A DNA stretch of 39,457 nucleotides from Streptomyces albospinus (GCF_014648695.1 NZ_BMRP01000057.1:1-39457); one strand, 5' to 3'. Shown: positions 1-9,231, counted from the first letter of the stretch. Made by a program: numbers and translations. Notes: generated by a model not told the origin, from the letters alone.

Positions 1-1
1 A

Positions 2-40
2 GGGGCTCGGCGGACCACGCGAGGAAAGCTTCCGAGCCCC
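2..40. terminator. Hairpin resembling a transcription terminator
   Basis: A 9-bp perfect inverted repeat (GGGGCTCGG at 2-10, CCGAGCCCC at 32-40) encloses a 21-nt loop. There is no T-run, so termination is inferred from stem strength only. The remaining sequence up to position 402 shows no convincing gene; its ORFs lack third-position GC bias and recognisable domains. Confidence 0.4.
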
Positions 41-402
41 CGCGGATCCGCACCAGAACCTCACCGGGTCCGGCAGCCCCTCGAGTGCCGATCAGCAGCA
101 CTCCGGTACAGCCGATCACGGCACCGTCCCGGACCATGTACCGCTGCCTTTCCCCCTTTGCGTTCCTGGTTCCTGACCCTGACTCGCTGAATCCGACCAC
201 GCCCCACTGGCATGTGTCCGATAGGGCTGGCGAGAGAAATCATGGCCGGGCAATCCTTGAATACACGCAATTTGACGCATCATTAGCGTCGTGCGATGTG
301 AGCCTCGTTGACTGACCGGATCGCCCGCCCTGCTCCGGTGTCCAGCCACTCCAGTAGGAGGCTGCCGCCAATTACCATCTCCCGCCTCCCTGTCGAACAC
401 GT

Positions 403-663
403 TCAATGCGCAGTGGGCAATGGGGCACTGAGGCACTGCTGACGGACTGCCCACGCCGAGTTACCACTACGGCGGGAAGGCGGCTCCGGCCAGCCCGCGT
501 ACCGCGTCACAGACGTCAGCGCGACTTGCAGTCCCGACAGCGTGATCAGTGAGCCGACATCGGGGTCCGGATCCATAAAGGACAGGCCGCCTACCACAAT
601 TGTGGCGATGCCCAGGGCTGCAAGGGCGCCCCTTGCCATGAGGCTCTTGTACGAGTGTTTCAT
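403..663 (-). CDS. Small predicted membrane or exported protein, function unknown
   Basis: An 86-residue ORF whose ATG at 663 follows a good ribosome binding site (AGGAG, about 7 nt upstream). This start is preferred over the longer ORF reaching 783. Residues about 8-30 (ARGALAALGIATIVVGGLSF) form one hydrophobic segment after a basic N-terminus, consistent with a signal anchor or signal peptide. The rest is short, with a proline- and arginine-rich tail and no motif that I recognise. The upstream stretch 664-1022 contains no other gene that I can support. No family assignment is possible; the call rests on the start site and hydrophobic profile. Confidence 0.5.
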   Translation of the reverse strand: MKHSYKSLMARGALAALGIATIVVGGLSFMDPDPDVGSLITLSGLQVALTSVTRYAGWPEPPSRRSGNSAWAVRQQCLSAPLPTAH

Positions 664-1022
664 GATCTTGCTCCTGCTCACGAGAACGGAACGCAAACTA
701 CGGTCCGGTACGGCGGCACCGGTCAGGGCGACGGTCAGCCACGGTCGTCGAAGCACGGGTGGGGAAGGGAATGCGTCTGGCACGGCTGCATGCTGCGACT
801 GCGGCAGAAACCACCTTGGTCGCTGCCGCCCACGTCACACCACGCCAATAAGCGCACCAGCGTAGGTGGTGGAGCAATGCCGCGGTCGGGAAGATGATTG
901 CTCAGGTCACCAAGACCCAACCGCCCAACCCACCCTCAGTCTCGCCCATATCGATCTTCCTGCCGCACAGCCCGATAATCTCGATCCGTAGGATCGCGAC
1001 TGCCGTTGGAAGGCCCAAGGAA

Positions 1023-1736
1023 ATGATGATGTCCGGCGACGCTGACCCGACCCGCCCGACGCTGCTACTGGTGCACGGTGCCTGGCACGGCGCATGGTGC
1101 TGGGCAAAGCTGGAAACCGAACTCGCTGCTCGGGGGTGGACGTCCCGGGCAGTCGATCTGCCGAGCGCCGTACGGGCGGCCCCGTCTGCCGGTCCGCTCC
1201 CCGGCGTACTCGACGATGCCGACGTCATCCGGGAAGCGATCGCTGCCATCGCCGGCCCCGTCGCCGTCGTAGCGCACTCCTACGGCGGCATCCCGGTGAC
1301 CCAGGCCACCGCCGGCGCTGCGAACGTCACCCACCTTGTGTATCTGGCCGCCTATCAGCTCGATACGCAGGAGAACCTGCTCTCTTTCCGAGGCGAGTTC
1401 GAGCCGGAACTGGTGGTGGAGGAGGGCCTCGTCCAACCAACCGCGCATCTCGCCGCCGACCTTTATGGAGATGTCCCCGAGCACGAAGCCGCCGCTGCCG
1501 CGGCCCAGCTCGTCCCGCACAGCGCCCGCTGCGCCACGGAACAGGTAACCCAGGTGGGCTGGCACTCCAGGCCATCCAGCTACATCGTCTGCGATCGAGA
1601 CCGGATGGTTCCGCCGGCACAGCAGGAGAAGATGGCCGCTCGGGCGAACACCACCTATCACCTGGCCAGCGGCCACTCGCCCTTCCTGTCGGTCCCCGGC
1701 GAGCTCGCCGCGCTTCTGACGCAGATCGTCGGCTGA
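1023..1736 (+). CDS. Alpha/beta hydrolase (esterase-like)
   Basis: A 237-residue alpha/beta-hydrolase of the small cytoplasmic esterase type related to plant methylesterases and bacterial EstC-like proteins. Near the N-terminus the oxyanion-hole region LLLVHGAWHGAWCW is followed by the nucleophile elbow HSYGG. A late acid region (VCDRDRMVPP) and a C-terminal His in SGHSPF complete a Ser-Asp-His triad. Length is normal. The ORF is open back to 894, but the ATG cluster at 1023-1031 is preceded by AAGGA, and the residues before it resemble no hydrolase, so 1023 is chosen. It stands alone with no operon partner. The substrate cannot be told from sequence. Confidence 0.85.
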   Translation: MMMSGDADPTRPTLLLVHGAWHGAWCWAKLETELAARGWTSRAVDLPSAVRAAPSAGPLPGVLDDADVIREAIAAIAGPVAVVAHSYGGIPVTQATAGAANVTHLVYLAAYQLDTQENLLSFRGEFEPELVVEEGLVQPTAHLAADLYGDVPEHEAAAAAAQLVPHSARCATEQVTQVGWHSRPSSYIVCDRDRMVPPAQQEKMAARANTTYHLASGHSPFLSVPGELAALLTQIVG

Positions 1737-2171
1737 ACGGGAATCAACAGAAGCCGCCGCCGATCCCGAGTGCGGGGAACTGACCAAGCCGCCGACGAAG
1801 CGCTGACGAGCATGTGAACGGGGTCTGTTGGTCGCTTCAGTGTGCGGGGCGTTCGCCGAAGCCGAGAAGCAGGGAAGCCCGGTCCGCCGCTCATTCCCTC
1901 GGGTCCGCGCCGCACTCGCTCGCGTCCAGTTCGCCGGACCGGGCAGCGGCACCGTCCCGGAGCTGATGTAACGGCCGCGCCGGTCGCGATGAGGTGGGGG
2001 CACTCGTAACGGGTACGTGGTGCTGCATCGTCAGCGGCGCGGTAGAGCCGGCGGATGTCGTGGACGAAGTTCCTCACCGGATTAGCCGTCCGTTAGCAGA
2101 ACGCCAACTCGGTCTTCGACGCTGATTGTCGTCCGGGAAGGAGACGAGAGAACACAGCAACGGGAGACCTG
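1737..2171. other. Gene-poor stretch
   Basis: No ORF here has both coding bias and a recognisable domain. Minus-strand frames can be translated through 1740-2077, but they read as arginine- and proline-rich shadow sequence. I see no RNA gene or repeat. Confidence 0.4.
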
Positions 2172-2371
2172 ATGAACACCGCCACCAACCGCCTGCGCGG
2201 CCACGCCGGCCGCCGCATCGCCGCCGCCGTCGTCGCAGCCGCGACGGCACCTCGAAGTGCACCGTGGACCAACTGGAGAAGGCCGCCAAGAGCAACAGCG
2301 TGACCGTCCGCGTCACCATGAGCCCCAAGTCCGGCACCGCCGAGACGATCGACGAGAAGTACCACCCGTAA
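2172..2371 (+). pseudogene. Frameshifted small secreted protein relic
   Basis: ATG at 2172 follows GGGAG and starts a signal-peptide-like segment (basic RLRGHAGRR, then IAAAVVAAATA). That frame runs on into a nonsense tail. From about 2245 to the TAA at 2369 a different frame carries strong G/C third positions and reads TSKCTVDQLEKAAKSNSVTV and onwards, ending EKYHP. The simplest reading is one small exported protein split by an indel or short deletion near 2235-2250. Neither half matches a family I recognise. A sequencing error would give the same picture. Confidence 0.45.
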
Positions 2372-2969
2372 GCCACCACACCCCGCGCCACGCGCGCCCA
2401 GTGGCCCTCCGCCCCGCCTGGCGCGGGAGGGGCGCGGCCTCCCCGGCGAGCCCGGAGCATGCGGTGGGAGATTCCGGGGGAGGCCTGCTGGATCTCCTCC
2501 ATGACCCCGCGTCTTCAGAGGCGTCACGAGCCAGCAGTATGTGCGTTGCCCAGCGAGCCCAAAGGATTCGAAGAAGGTCGCTCCCAGCCCGGGGCAGCGG
2601 GGCGTTGCGGTCATGGCGGCCATGGCTCCTTGCCCGCCAGCGGCTGCGTGTGCTGTCCGGAACGAGGCGGGAGGCTCAGAGACGAGCCCGTGCCACAGCT
2701 CTCGCGATCCCTCCATGCACGGGAACCATCCGAGAGCCTGATACGTCCGACGGATGTCGAGCACGAGTCAACTCGCGGACGAAGCGGGCGCATTGCGGAG
2801 GATGGTGTGGTCAAGTATCGGAAGGTATCCCGCCGGTTGAAGTACGGTCCCTCCCGTTCCGAGCTCCGCCCGGAGGACTTCACCGACGAGGGCAACGATG
2901 AGGGCGGCCAAGCTGGAGTACGCGAACCACGAACACCGCTTCCCGAAGGTCCAAGCCCGATGGCTCTTG
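2372..2969. other. Gene-poor stretch
   Basis: Several overlapping ORFs are open in both directions, but none shows a domain, a good start site and codon bias together. Nothing else structural is visible until the hairpin at 2970. Confidence 0.35.
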
Positions 2970-2998
2970 AACCCCCCAGAGACTGAGTGGGGGTTTTT
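2970..2998 (+). terminator. Rho-independent terminator
   Basis: AACCCCC (2970-2976) pairs with GGGGGTT (2989-2995) around a short loop, and the T-run continues to 2998. This is a classical intrinsic terminator for plus-strand transcription. No obvious gene ends just before it, so it may serve a small RNA or a decayed gene. Confidence 0.6.
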
Positions 2999-3815
2999 CG
3001 CCCGCAGTCGCAAAAACGATGACGCCGGCTGCGCGAGCGGGGGCGGCGACACACGACCCGTCGCACGGGCATGTGCGCCTTGCGCCGGGTGAGGCGCGGG
3101 GCCAGGTGAGGGTTAGTCAGGCCCACGGCAGCTGGCGGCCTTCCTTGAGCCGGCCCCGAATCGGCGAGGCCGGCACGGTCGGGCTCTGCGTCCCTCGGCC
3201 CCGGTCCGGCGGCCAACCCCCGCATCGCGGCGGTCTACCACTGCACCGCCTGCGCGATGGCCGGGTCCACCCGGCGTGTTTCCCCGGTCACCCAGCGGCG
3301 GTGAGGAACACGTCGACGGGAGCCTCCTGCGCCGGTAGCGCGGGTGGCCAACCCCCTCGGCCGGCTCCGGGGCCGTGATTCCGTACGCCGCGCGCAGCGC
3401 CGCCATTGCCTGCTCGTCACTGTCACGCTCGGTGTCGGTCGTGATCTGTACCAAGTCCCCTCCCCCATCGAGCAAAAGTGCGCGGCGGCTGTGACGCAGT
3501 TACTGAATTTTCGGGGTGGCGCCGGTGTGGGTGTGGTCATCGCGAGTCCGGTCTCGGCGAGGCAGCATCAGTCTTCCGATGCCGGCAGAAGCGGGGGACC
3601 TCCGGCACACGGCGCGGACAGGCGGGGAATGCTGGGCTCCTCCCCCGCCCGAGGGTTGGACCTGAGCAGCTTCCCGACGGGCTCGTTCGCGATCAGCGGG
3701 CCGCGCTTGTGAACGCCATATGAACTCAATCAGGGGCCTGACCTGCGAGTTACTGCCTGGTTCGCCATCATCCGGAACCGACAGTCAGGTAGGTTTTCGG
3801 TGTCGCCGCCACACC
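2999..3815. other. Gene-poor stretch, possible small-gene relics
   Basis: No intact gene is supported. On the minus strand, around 3350-3470, one frame reads VQITTDTERDSDEQAMAALR and looks protein-like, while the matching downstream piece (WVTGETRRVDPAIAQAV, about 3235-3300) lies in another frame. This could be a frameshifted small gene, but the evidence is thin. Confidence 0.25.
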
Positions 3816-3832
3816 GGGAACACGGGGTTCCC
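3816..3832. promoter_or_regulatory. Palindrome upstream of the cyclodipeptide synthase, candidate operator
   Basis: GGGAAC (3816-3821) and GTTCCC (3827-3832) form a perfect 6-bp inverted repeat with a 5-nt spacer, 31 nt before the TTG start of the CDPS gene. Size and position suit a dimeric repressor site or a short leader hairpin. No regulator gene is adjacent, so the role is inferred. Confidence 0.3.
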
Positions 3833-3863
3833 AGGGACTAGCGGCACGTAGGGACATCGTCTC

Positions 3864-4577
3864 TTGACGACAGCGACCGAGATTTTCCACGTCCGTCCGT
3901 ACACCCCGCACTGCCAAGTCATCACCGCCGAAGGTGATCACGCCGTCATCGGCATCTCTCCGGGCAACTCCTACTTCACCCATCAGCGAGTCCTCGGCCT
4001 CGCCGCCTGGGGATTGGAGAACTTCCGTCAGGTCGATCTCATCTACACGGATCTGCACGTCGCCGACATGTACGAGGCGCTCGGATATCCGGCTGTCGAC
4101 GCCCAGCGCAAGGCGGTGAAGAATCTGCGCGGTGTACGGGCCAAGGTGACCGCCGCCGTTGCCGCACTCGACCCGGACGGCACCCGGCTCCGCGGCCGAC
4201 CCATGTCCGCGCTGCTGGACATCCCCGCCTATCGGGTCATACGCGAGAGCCTCGACGATCGGCTGTCCACCGACCCGGCGTTCCGCGACGTCTGTGATCA
4301 GCTCGTGGTCCAGTTCCTCACCAGCAAGGTTCTCGACGGGCAGCAGCCCACGGACCGTCAGCGTCAGGTCTGCCTCGACTACATCTGTGCCGAAGCGCCG
4401 CTGTTCATCGACACCCCCGCAATCATGGGTGTCCCCTCATCGCTCAACTGCTACCACCAGGCACTGCCGATGGCCGATCTCCTGTACTCCCGTGGGCACG
4501 GCCTGCGCGCCACACGCAACCAGGGCCACGCCGTGATAACCCCCGCCGGCTCCATCACCGAAGGACACGACCAGTGA
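3864..4577 (+). CDS. tRNA-dependent cyclodipeptide synthase, probable cyclo(Tyr-Tyr) synthase
   Basis: A 237-residue cyclodipeptide synthase, which uses two aminoacyl-tRNAs to make a cyclic dipeptide. The catalytic set of the NYH subfamily is present: Ser32 in GISPGNSYF (AlbC Ser37), Asn35, Tyr173 and Glu177 in DYICAEAPLF, and Tyr197-His198 in SSLNCYHQ. From memory the protein matches M. tuberculosis Rv2275 very closely in EGDHAVIG, KAVKN.RGVRAK, the DTPAI.GVPSSLNCYHQ region and the NQGHA tail, minus Rv2275's N-terminal extension. Asn195 corresponds to Rv2275 Asn251, which I recall lining the tyrosine pocket. That supports cyclo(Tyr-Tyr) as product. The start is TTG, with AGGGA about 9 nt upstream. 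The stop overlaps the next start as GTGA, so the downstream P450 is translationally coupled. Confidence 0.93.
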   Translation: MTTATEIFHVRPYTPHCQVITAEGDHAVIGISPGNSYFTHQRVLGLAAWGLENFRQVDLIYTDLHVADMYEALGYPAVDAQRKAVKNLRGVRAKVTAAVAALDPDGTRLRGRPMSALLDIPAYRVIRESLDDRLSTDPAFRDVCDQLVVQFLTSKVLDGQQPTDRQRQVCLDYICAEAPLFIDTPAIMGVPSSLNCYHQALPMADLLYSRGHGLRATRNQGHAVITPAGSITEGHDQ

Positions 4578-5761
4578 CGACCGCCCCGACCCTGATCGAC
4601 TTCCCGTTCTCCGCGCGCGGCGACCGCCTCCCCCCGGAGATCGAGCAGCTCCGCGCCACCCCGGTCACGCGGGTGCGCACCATCGCCGGGGATGAGGCGT
4701 GGCTCGTCTCCTCCTACGAGCTGTGCAAGCAGGTGCTCGAAGACACCCGCTTCAGCCTCAAGGACACCTCCGCCCCTGGCGTTCCCCGGCAGTACGCGCT
4801 GACCATCCCGCCCGAGGTGGTCAACAACATGGGCAACATCACCGGGGCCGGCCTGCGGAAGGCCGTACTCAAGGCGATCAATCCCAAGGCCGGTGGCCTG
4901 GCGGAGTGGATGACCGACCACGCCGCCCACCTGGTCGACGGCATCCTCGGCTACGGCCCCCCGGTCGACCTGCGCGGACAGTTCGCCAACCCCTACGCCG
5001 AACACCTCCACTGCCATATCCTCGGCATCCCCCGCGGTGACGCACCGCTGTTGGCGTCCAGTCTCGACATCGCGTTCATGAACTCGGCGTGCCCCATCGC
5101 CGGGGCGCGCCTGAACTGGGACCGGGACATCGCCTATATGACCGGGCGGCTCAACGACCCCGCCACTGACGGGCTCATGGCCGAACTCGCCGCCCTCCGT
5201 GGCGACCCCGACTATGCACACCTCACTGACGAGATGCTCGCCACCGTCGGCGTCACCATGTTCGGCGCCGGAGTCATCTCCACCATGGGCGCCTTGACCA
5301 TGGCCGTGTTCACGCTCCTCCAGAACCCTGGTGTGTGGGAGCAGTTGCGTGCGGAGCCCGGCAAGATACCGGCCGCCGTGGATGAGCTGCTGCGCGTGAA
5401 CCTGTCCATCGCCGACGGGCTGCCCCGCCTGGCCATGGAAGACATGCAGCTCGGCGGCACAGAGATCAAGAAGGGCGAACTCGTCCTCGTCCTGGTCGAG
5501 GCCGCCAACACCGACGGGAGTGTGTTCCCCGACCCGCACACCATCGACATCGACCGGCCCAACGCAGCCGCTCACCTCTCGTTCGGCTACGGCGGGCACT
5601 ACTGCCCCGCCGTCCCTCTCGGGAAGAAGCACATCGAGATAGCGATCGCGGCCCTCACCACCCGCTTGCCCAGCCTGCACCTGGCCGTCCCCGTCGACCA
5701 ACTCGTCTGGCGCACCCGCTTCATGAAGCGCATCCCCGAGCGCCTGCCCGTCGCCTGGTAG
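4574..5761 (+). CDS. Cytochrome P450, CYP121-like (mycocyclosin synthase type)
   Basis: A 395-residue P450. The heme-thiolate motif is FGYGGHYC, with Cys344 as ligand. The I-helix reads FGAGVIST, lacking the usual acid-Thr pair, as in CYP121, where Ser237 takes that place. Near identity with M. tuberculosis CYP121 (as recalled) is seen in PFSARGDR, AWLVSSY.LC.QVLED, PPEVVNNMGNI, NWDRDI, DGLPRLA and the RIPERLPV tail. CYP121 joins the two tyrosine rings of cyclo(Tyr-Tyr) by a C-C bond to give mycocyclosin, and the adjoining CDPS gene makes that substrate. Residues aligned with substrate-contact Gln385 and Arg386 of CYP121 are Met384 and Lys385 here, so the chemistry may differ. GTG start; 4-nt overlap with the CDPS stop. 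Confidence 0.93.
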   Translation: MTTAPTLIDFPFSARGDRLPPEIEQLRATPVTRVRTIAGDEAWLVSSYELCKQVLEDTRFSLKDTSAPGVPRQYALTIPPEVVNNMGNITGAGLRKAVLKAINPKAGGLAEWMTDHAAHLVDGILGYGPPVDLRGQFANPYAEHLHCHILGIPRGDAPLLASSLDIAFMNSACPIAGARLNWDRDIAYMTGRLNDPATDGLMAELAALRGDPDYAHLTDEMLATVGVTMFGAGVISTMGALTMAVFTLLQNPGVWEQLRAEPGKIPAAVDELLRVNLSIADGLPRLAMEDMQLGGTEIKKGELVLVLVEAANTDGSVFPDPHTIDIDRPNAAAHLSFGYGGHYCPAVPLGKKHIEIAIAALTTRLPSLHLAVPVDQLVWRTRFMKRIPERLPVAW

Positions 5762-5801
5762 GAACAGAAGTGCCGGCGTGAGCCGGCGCCCAGCACAACA
5801 C

Positions 5802-5834
5802 GATGGCCCCGACCTGAGAGAGGTCGGGGCCATC
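5802..5834 (+). terminator. Strong hairpin ending the CDPS-P450 operon
   Basis: A perfect 14-bp stem (GATGGCCCCGACCT at 5802-5815, AGGTCGGGGCCATC at 5821-5834) with a GAGAG loop lies 40 nt after the P450 stop. It lacks a T-run, which is common for streptomycete terminators. A smaller GCCGGC-GTGA-GCCGGC repeat sits just before it (about 5772-5787). The following 5835-6076 holds no gene that I can support. Confidence 0.65.
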
Positions 5835-6076
5835 ACCATGGTGGCAATCGCCACGCTTGAGGGCCGCGAGCGGCGATGCGGACCGCCGCCGGTCGCGCCG
5901 CCGGCCAGGCGAAAGCGGAAGACCCCGTTCGTCTCCAGGTGCTGCCGCGAGTCACTGCGGCTGGTGCGCCGACTGCCCGTCCTGCCGTCCGTCGCCGCGT
6001 ACTTCAGCTATGAAGCCGGGCACGGTCTCCTTAAAATGGGGTTTCTCGACTGTTCTTTCGAAAGGGACGGTGCCAG

Positions 6077-9000
6077 GTGACGGACGATCACCTCCAGGCA
6101 AAAGGTCTCAACCGACGGCAGTTATTGAAGCGCGGCGGGCAAGTAGTGTCCGGAGTAGGCGCGTTGTGGACGAGCGGTGCACTGAACTGGGCGCCTCCCG
6201 CGCGGGCGCAGGACGATGGTGACCGGGAGCCGTCGGTGACGGTGTCGTCGGGCACGAATTTCGCCGCGGCGGTCTCTCCGGACGGGCGATGGCTGGCACT
6301 CGACCTGTTCACAGTGCTCTGGCTGGTCCCCGTCGGCGGCGGCCGGGCCCGCCGTCTCACGGGGGACGCGCAGGACGCCAGCCGGCCGAGTTGGTCGCCG
6401 GACGGACAGCGCCTGGTCTTCCAGTCGTTCAGCGCGGGGTACTACCAGCTGTGGCTGGTCAACACCGACGGCACCGGACTGCGGCAGCTCACCGCCGGCG
6501 CCGCCGACCACCAGGAGCCCGCCTTCTCCCCGGACGGCCGGCACATCGCCTTCGCCTCCGACGCCGGGAACATGAACGCCATCTGGGTCATGGACCTGGG
6601 CACCGCAACCAGCCGCCGCGTGACCACCGCCAAGGCCCGTGAGATCACGCCGACATGGTCGCCCGACGGCCGGCGGATCGCCTTCACGGTCGGCGACACG
6701 GCGATCGATATGGTCGAACTCTCCAGCGGCGCCCGCAGTACGGCGGTGACCGCGCCCACCGGCACCACCCTGTACGGGCCGGCCTGGACCCCGGACGGCA
6801 CACGGCTCGCCTACACCCGCCTCACCGGCCGCACCGCCGACCTGGTCGTCGGCGAGCGGACCCTGACCTCCAGCGAGGACGTCTTCGGGTTCCCTCCCAC
6901 CTGGCTGTCCGGAACGGAGCTGGTCTACACCGCCGACGGCCTCGTCCGACGCCGCACCCTCGACGGCTCCGCCCGCGAGATCGCGTTCACGGCGGCCTTG
7001 CCCCTGGCCGCGCGCCACTACCGCAGACGGGTGCGCGACCTCACCTCGCCCGCGCCGCGCCCGGTACGCGGTATCGCAAGCCCCGTCCTGTCCCCGGACG
7101 GCCGCAGCGTCGCATTCCGAGCGCTGAACGCGCTGTGGGTGATGCCGGTCGGAGGCAGGCCGAAGGCCTGGGTGTCGGACGGGTTCTTCAACACCGACCC
7201 CGATTTCCACCCGGACGGCACGAGCCTCGTCTACGGCAGCGACCGGTCAGGCACCGCGAACCTGTGGCGGCTGGACCTGGCCGATGGAACCTCCACCCAG
7301 CTCACCGACGTGCCCCGGGGCGCGCTGACCCCGCGCTGGTCGCCGGACGGCGCCCGGATCGCCTACCAGGACGCCGACGGCGCCGTATGGCTGCTGACGG
7401 TCTCCGACGGGTCGGTGCGGCAGGTGCTGCCCGCGCTGTTCCAGCCGGGTCGGCCGACCTGGTCACCGGACGGCCGCACCCTCGCGGTCGCCGCCGTCAG
7501 ACCGGCGTCCCTGCGCAACAAGTCCGGCACCAACCAGATCCTCACCGTCGATCTGGAAACCGGCACCACGGCCTACGCCGAACCCGCCGCGCACCGCTCC
7601 GTCGCCACCCGCGGCGACGACGGCCCGGTCTGGACGCCGGACGGGCGGAGTCTGGTGTTCGTCATGGAAAGCACCGCCTGGGCGCTGCCCGTGGACGGCA
7701 CGGGCCGCGCCACCGGGCCGGCGCGGCAGCTGACCCGGGAGGTCACCGACGCGGTCTCGGTCGGTGACCGGGGCCGGACACTGATGTACCTGTCCAACGG
7801 ATGTCTGCGCACGGTGCCGCTGGCCGGAGGCACCCCTCGCACCGTGCCGGTCCCGCTGACGTACCGGGTGCACCAGGGCACCGAGCGACTCGTGCTGCGG
7901 GCGGGCGCGCTGTGGGACGGCGTCTCCCGACAACTGCGCCATGACGTCGACGTGGTGATCGAGGGGACGAAGGTCGCGGGCGTCGTACCGGCCGGCTCGG
8001 CCGTCGGCGGCCGGATCGTGGACGCGACCGGGCTGACCGTCATGCCGGGGCTGATCGACCTGCACACCCACTGGTTCATGCGAGGGCGCGGCTGGGGCGA
8101 CCGCCAGGGCCGGCTGTGGCTGTCGTACGGCGTCACCACCGCACGCTCGGTCGCCGACCCGGGCTACCAGATGGTGGAGAACCGCGAGTCGTCCGAGGCG
8201 GGCGTCAGGGTCATGCCGCGTTTCCTCGGCACCGGCGAGGCGTTGGACGGCAACCGCGTGCTGTACAACGCGATGCGGCCGGTGCATTCGGCGGCGCAGC
8301 TGGACCTGGAACTCTCCCGGGCCGAGGCGCTCGCCTACGACCTGCTCAAGTGCTACATCCGGCTCCCGGTCGCGCTCACCGAACCGGTCGTGGCCCGGGC
8401 CCACCGGATGGGGGTGCCGGTCACCTCGCACTACGCCTACCCGGCCGCGCACACCGGCCTGGACGCGATGGAGCACGTCGGCGGCGGTAACCGGCTCGGC
8501 TACACCCACACGGTGAGCCGCCTGGGCCGTACTTCGGACGGTGTGGTCGACCTGTTCGTGCGGTCGGGCATGCCCATCACCCCGACCCTGATCTACGCCG
8601 CCGTGCTGTACGCCGAGGACCGGTCGCTGTTGGACGACCCGCGGACGAAGGCGCTCTTCCCGGTATGGGAGTACGAGTTGGTGGAGCAGCTGGCCCGGAA
8701 CGCGGTGGGGCCCGCGGCGGACACCCTCCGCTTCCTGCTGGCCGGCGCCGTCGACCTGCTCAAGCGGGTGCACACGGCCGGCGGCCTGGTGGTGGCCGGG
8801 ACCGACGCGCCGCTGGACACTCCGGCGCTGGCGATGCACCTGAACCTGTGGGCCCTGGCGCAGGGCGGGTTGAGCACCTACGACGTGCTGCGCACGGCCA
8901 CCGCGAACTCCGCGCGGGTGTTGGGGCTGGCCGACCGGCTCGGCACGGTGGAGCCGGGACGCTTCGCCGATCTGGCCGTCGTGGCGGGCGATCCGCTGGC

Positions 9001-9217
9001 GGACATCAAGGCCGCGGCGGCCATACGCATGGTGGTGACCGGTGGACGGCTGCACACGGTGGACGACCTGCTCCGGCCGTTCCGCCAGGCACCGGCCACC
9101 ACGGCCCCGCGGAACCGGATCGCCGCGCCGCTGCGGGGCGCGCAGGCGGACTTCAGCCACGACTGGCACCGGCCCGGCTGGGTCGAGACGTCGTGCTCCT
9201 GCGCGCTGCCGCGCTGA
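6077..9217 (+). CDS. Tat-exported TolB-like propeller fused to an amidohydrolase
   Basis: A 1046-residue protein. A twin-arginine signal (LNRRQLLKRGG, residues 11-21) ends near PPARA, so it is probably exported folded. Residues about 55-590 hold repeated PD40/WD40-like blades, each with a W-S-P-D-G or F-S-P-D-G turn. Residues about 610-1010 form an amidohydrolase domain: metal-binding His663-Thr-His665 after GLIDLHTH, Lys758 as candidate carbamylated bridge, His785, His800 and Asp910 in AGTDAP, then the usual GTVEPGRFADLAVV end. Such fusions are annotated as metal-dependent hydrolases; the substrate is unknown. GTG start at 6077, with AAAGGGA upstream. Codon 16 (6122-6124) is TTA, suggesting bldA control. 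It converges on the DHPG operon with 14 bp between stops. Confidence 0.9.
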   Translation: MTDDHLQAKGLNRRQLLKRGGQVVSGVGALWTSGALNWAPPARAQDDGDREPSVTVSSGTNFAAAVSPDGRWLALDLFTVLWLVPVGGGRARRLTGDAQDASRPSWSPDGQRLVFQSFSAGYYQLWLVNTDGTGLRQLTAGAADHQEPAFSPDGRHIAFASDAGNMNAIWVMDLGTATSRRVTTAKAREITPTWSPDGRRIAFTVGDTAIDMVELSSGARSTAVTAPTGTTLYGPAWTPDGTRLAYTRLTGRTADLVVGERTLTSSEDVFGFPPTWLSGTELVYTADGLVRRRTLDGSAREIAFTAALPLAARHYRRRVRDLTSPAPRPVRGIASPVLSPDGRSVAFRALNALWVMPVGGRPKAWVSDGFFNTDPDFHPDGTSLVYGSDRSGTANLWRLDLADGTSTQLTDVPRGALTPRWSPDGARIAYQDADGAVWLLTVSDGSVRQVLPALFQPGRPTWSPDGRTLAVAAVRPASLRNKSGTNQILTVDLETGTTAYAEPAAHRSVATRGDDGPVWTPDGRSLVFVMESTAWALPVDGTGRATGPARQLTREVTDAVSVGDRGRTLMYLSNGCLRTVPLAGGTPRTVPVPLTYRVHQGTERLVLRAGALWDGVSRQLRHDVDVVIEGTKVAGVVPAGSAVGGRIVDATGLTVMPGLIDLHTHWFMRGRGWGDRQGRLWLSYGVTTARSVADPGYQMVENRESSEAGVRVMPRFLGTGEALDGNRVLYNAMRPVHSAAQLDLELSRAEALAYDLLKCYIRLPVALTEPVVARAHRMGVPVTSHYAYPAAHTGLDAMEHVGGGNRLGYTHTVSRLGRTSDGVVDLFVRSGMPITPTLIYAAVLYAEDRSLLDDPRTKALFPVWEYELVEQLARNAVGPAADTLRFLLAGAVDLLKRVHTAGGLVVAGTDAPLDTPALAMHLNLWALAQGGLSTYDVLRTATANSARVLGLADRLGTVEPGRFADLAVVAGDPLADIKAAAAIRMVVTGGRLHTVDDLLRPFRQAPATTAPRNRIAAPLRGAQADFSHDWHRPGWVETSCSCALPR

Positions 9218-9231
9218 ACCCGGCGCCGGTC

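Noticed and set aside
2768..3052. Minus-strand ORF with a hydrophobic stretch across the terminator at 2970
   Set aside because: It reads through the intrinsic hairpin and has no homology that I recognise. The hydrophobic run (about 2880-2920) is probably an off-frame effect.
5778..6080. Plus-strand ORF between the P450 hairpin and the amidohydrolase
   Set aside because: It starts in the terminator hairpin, has no domain and weak codon bias, and merely runs into the next gene's start.
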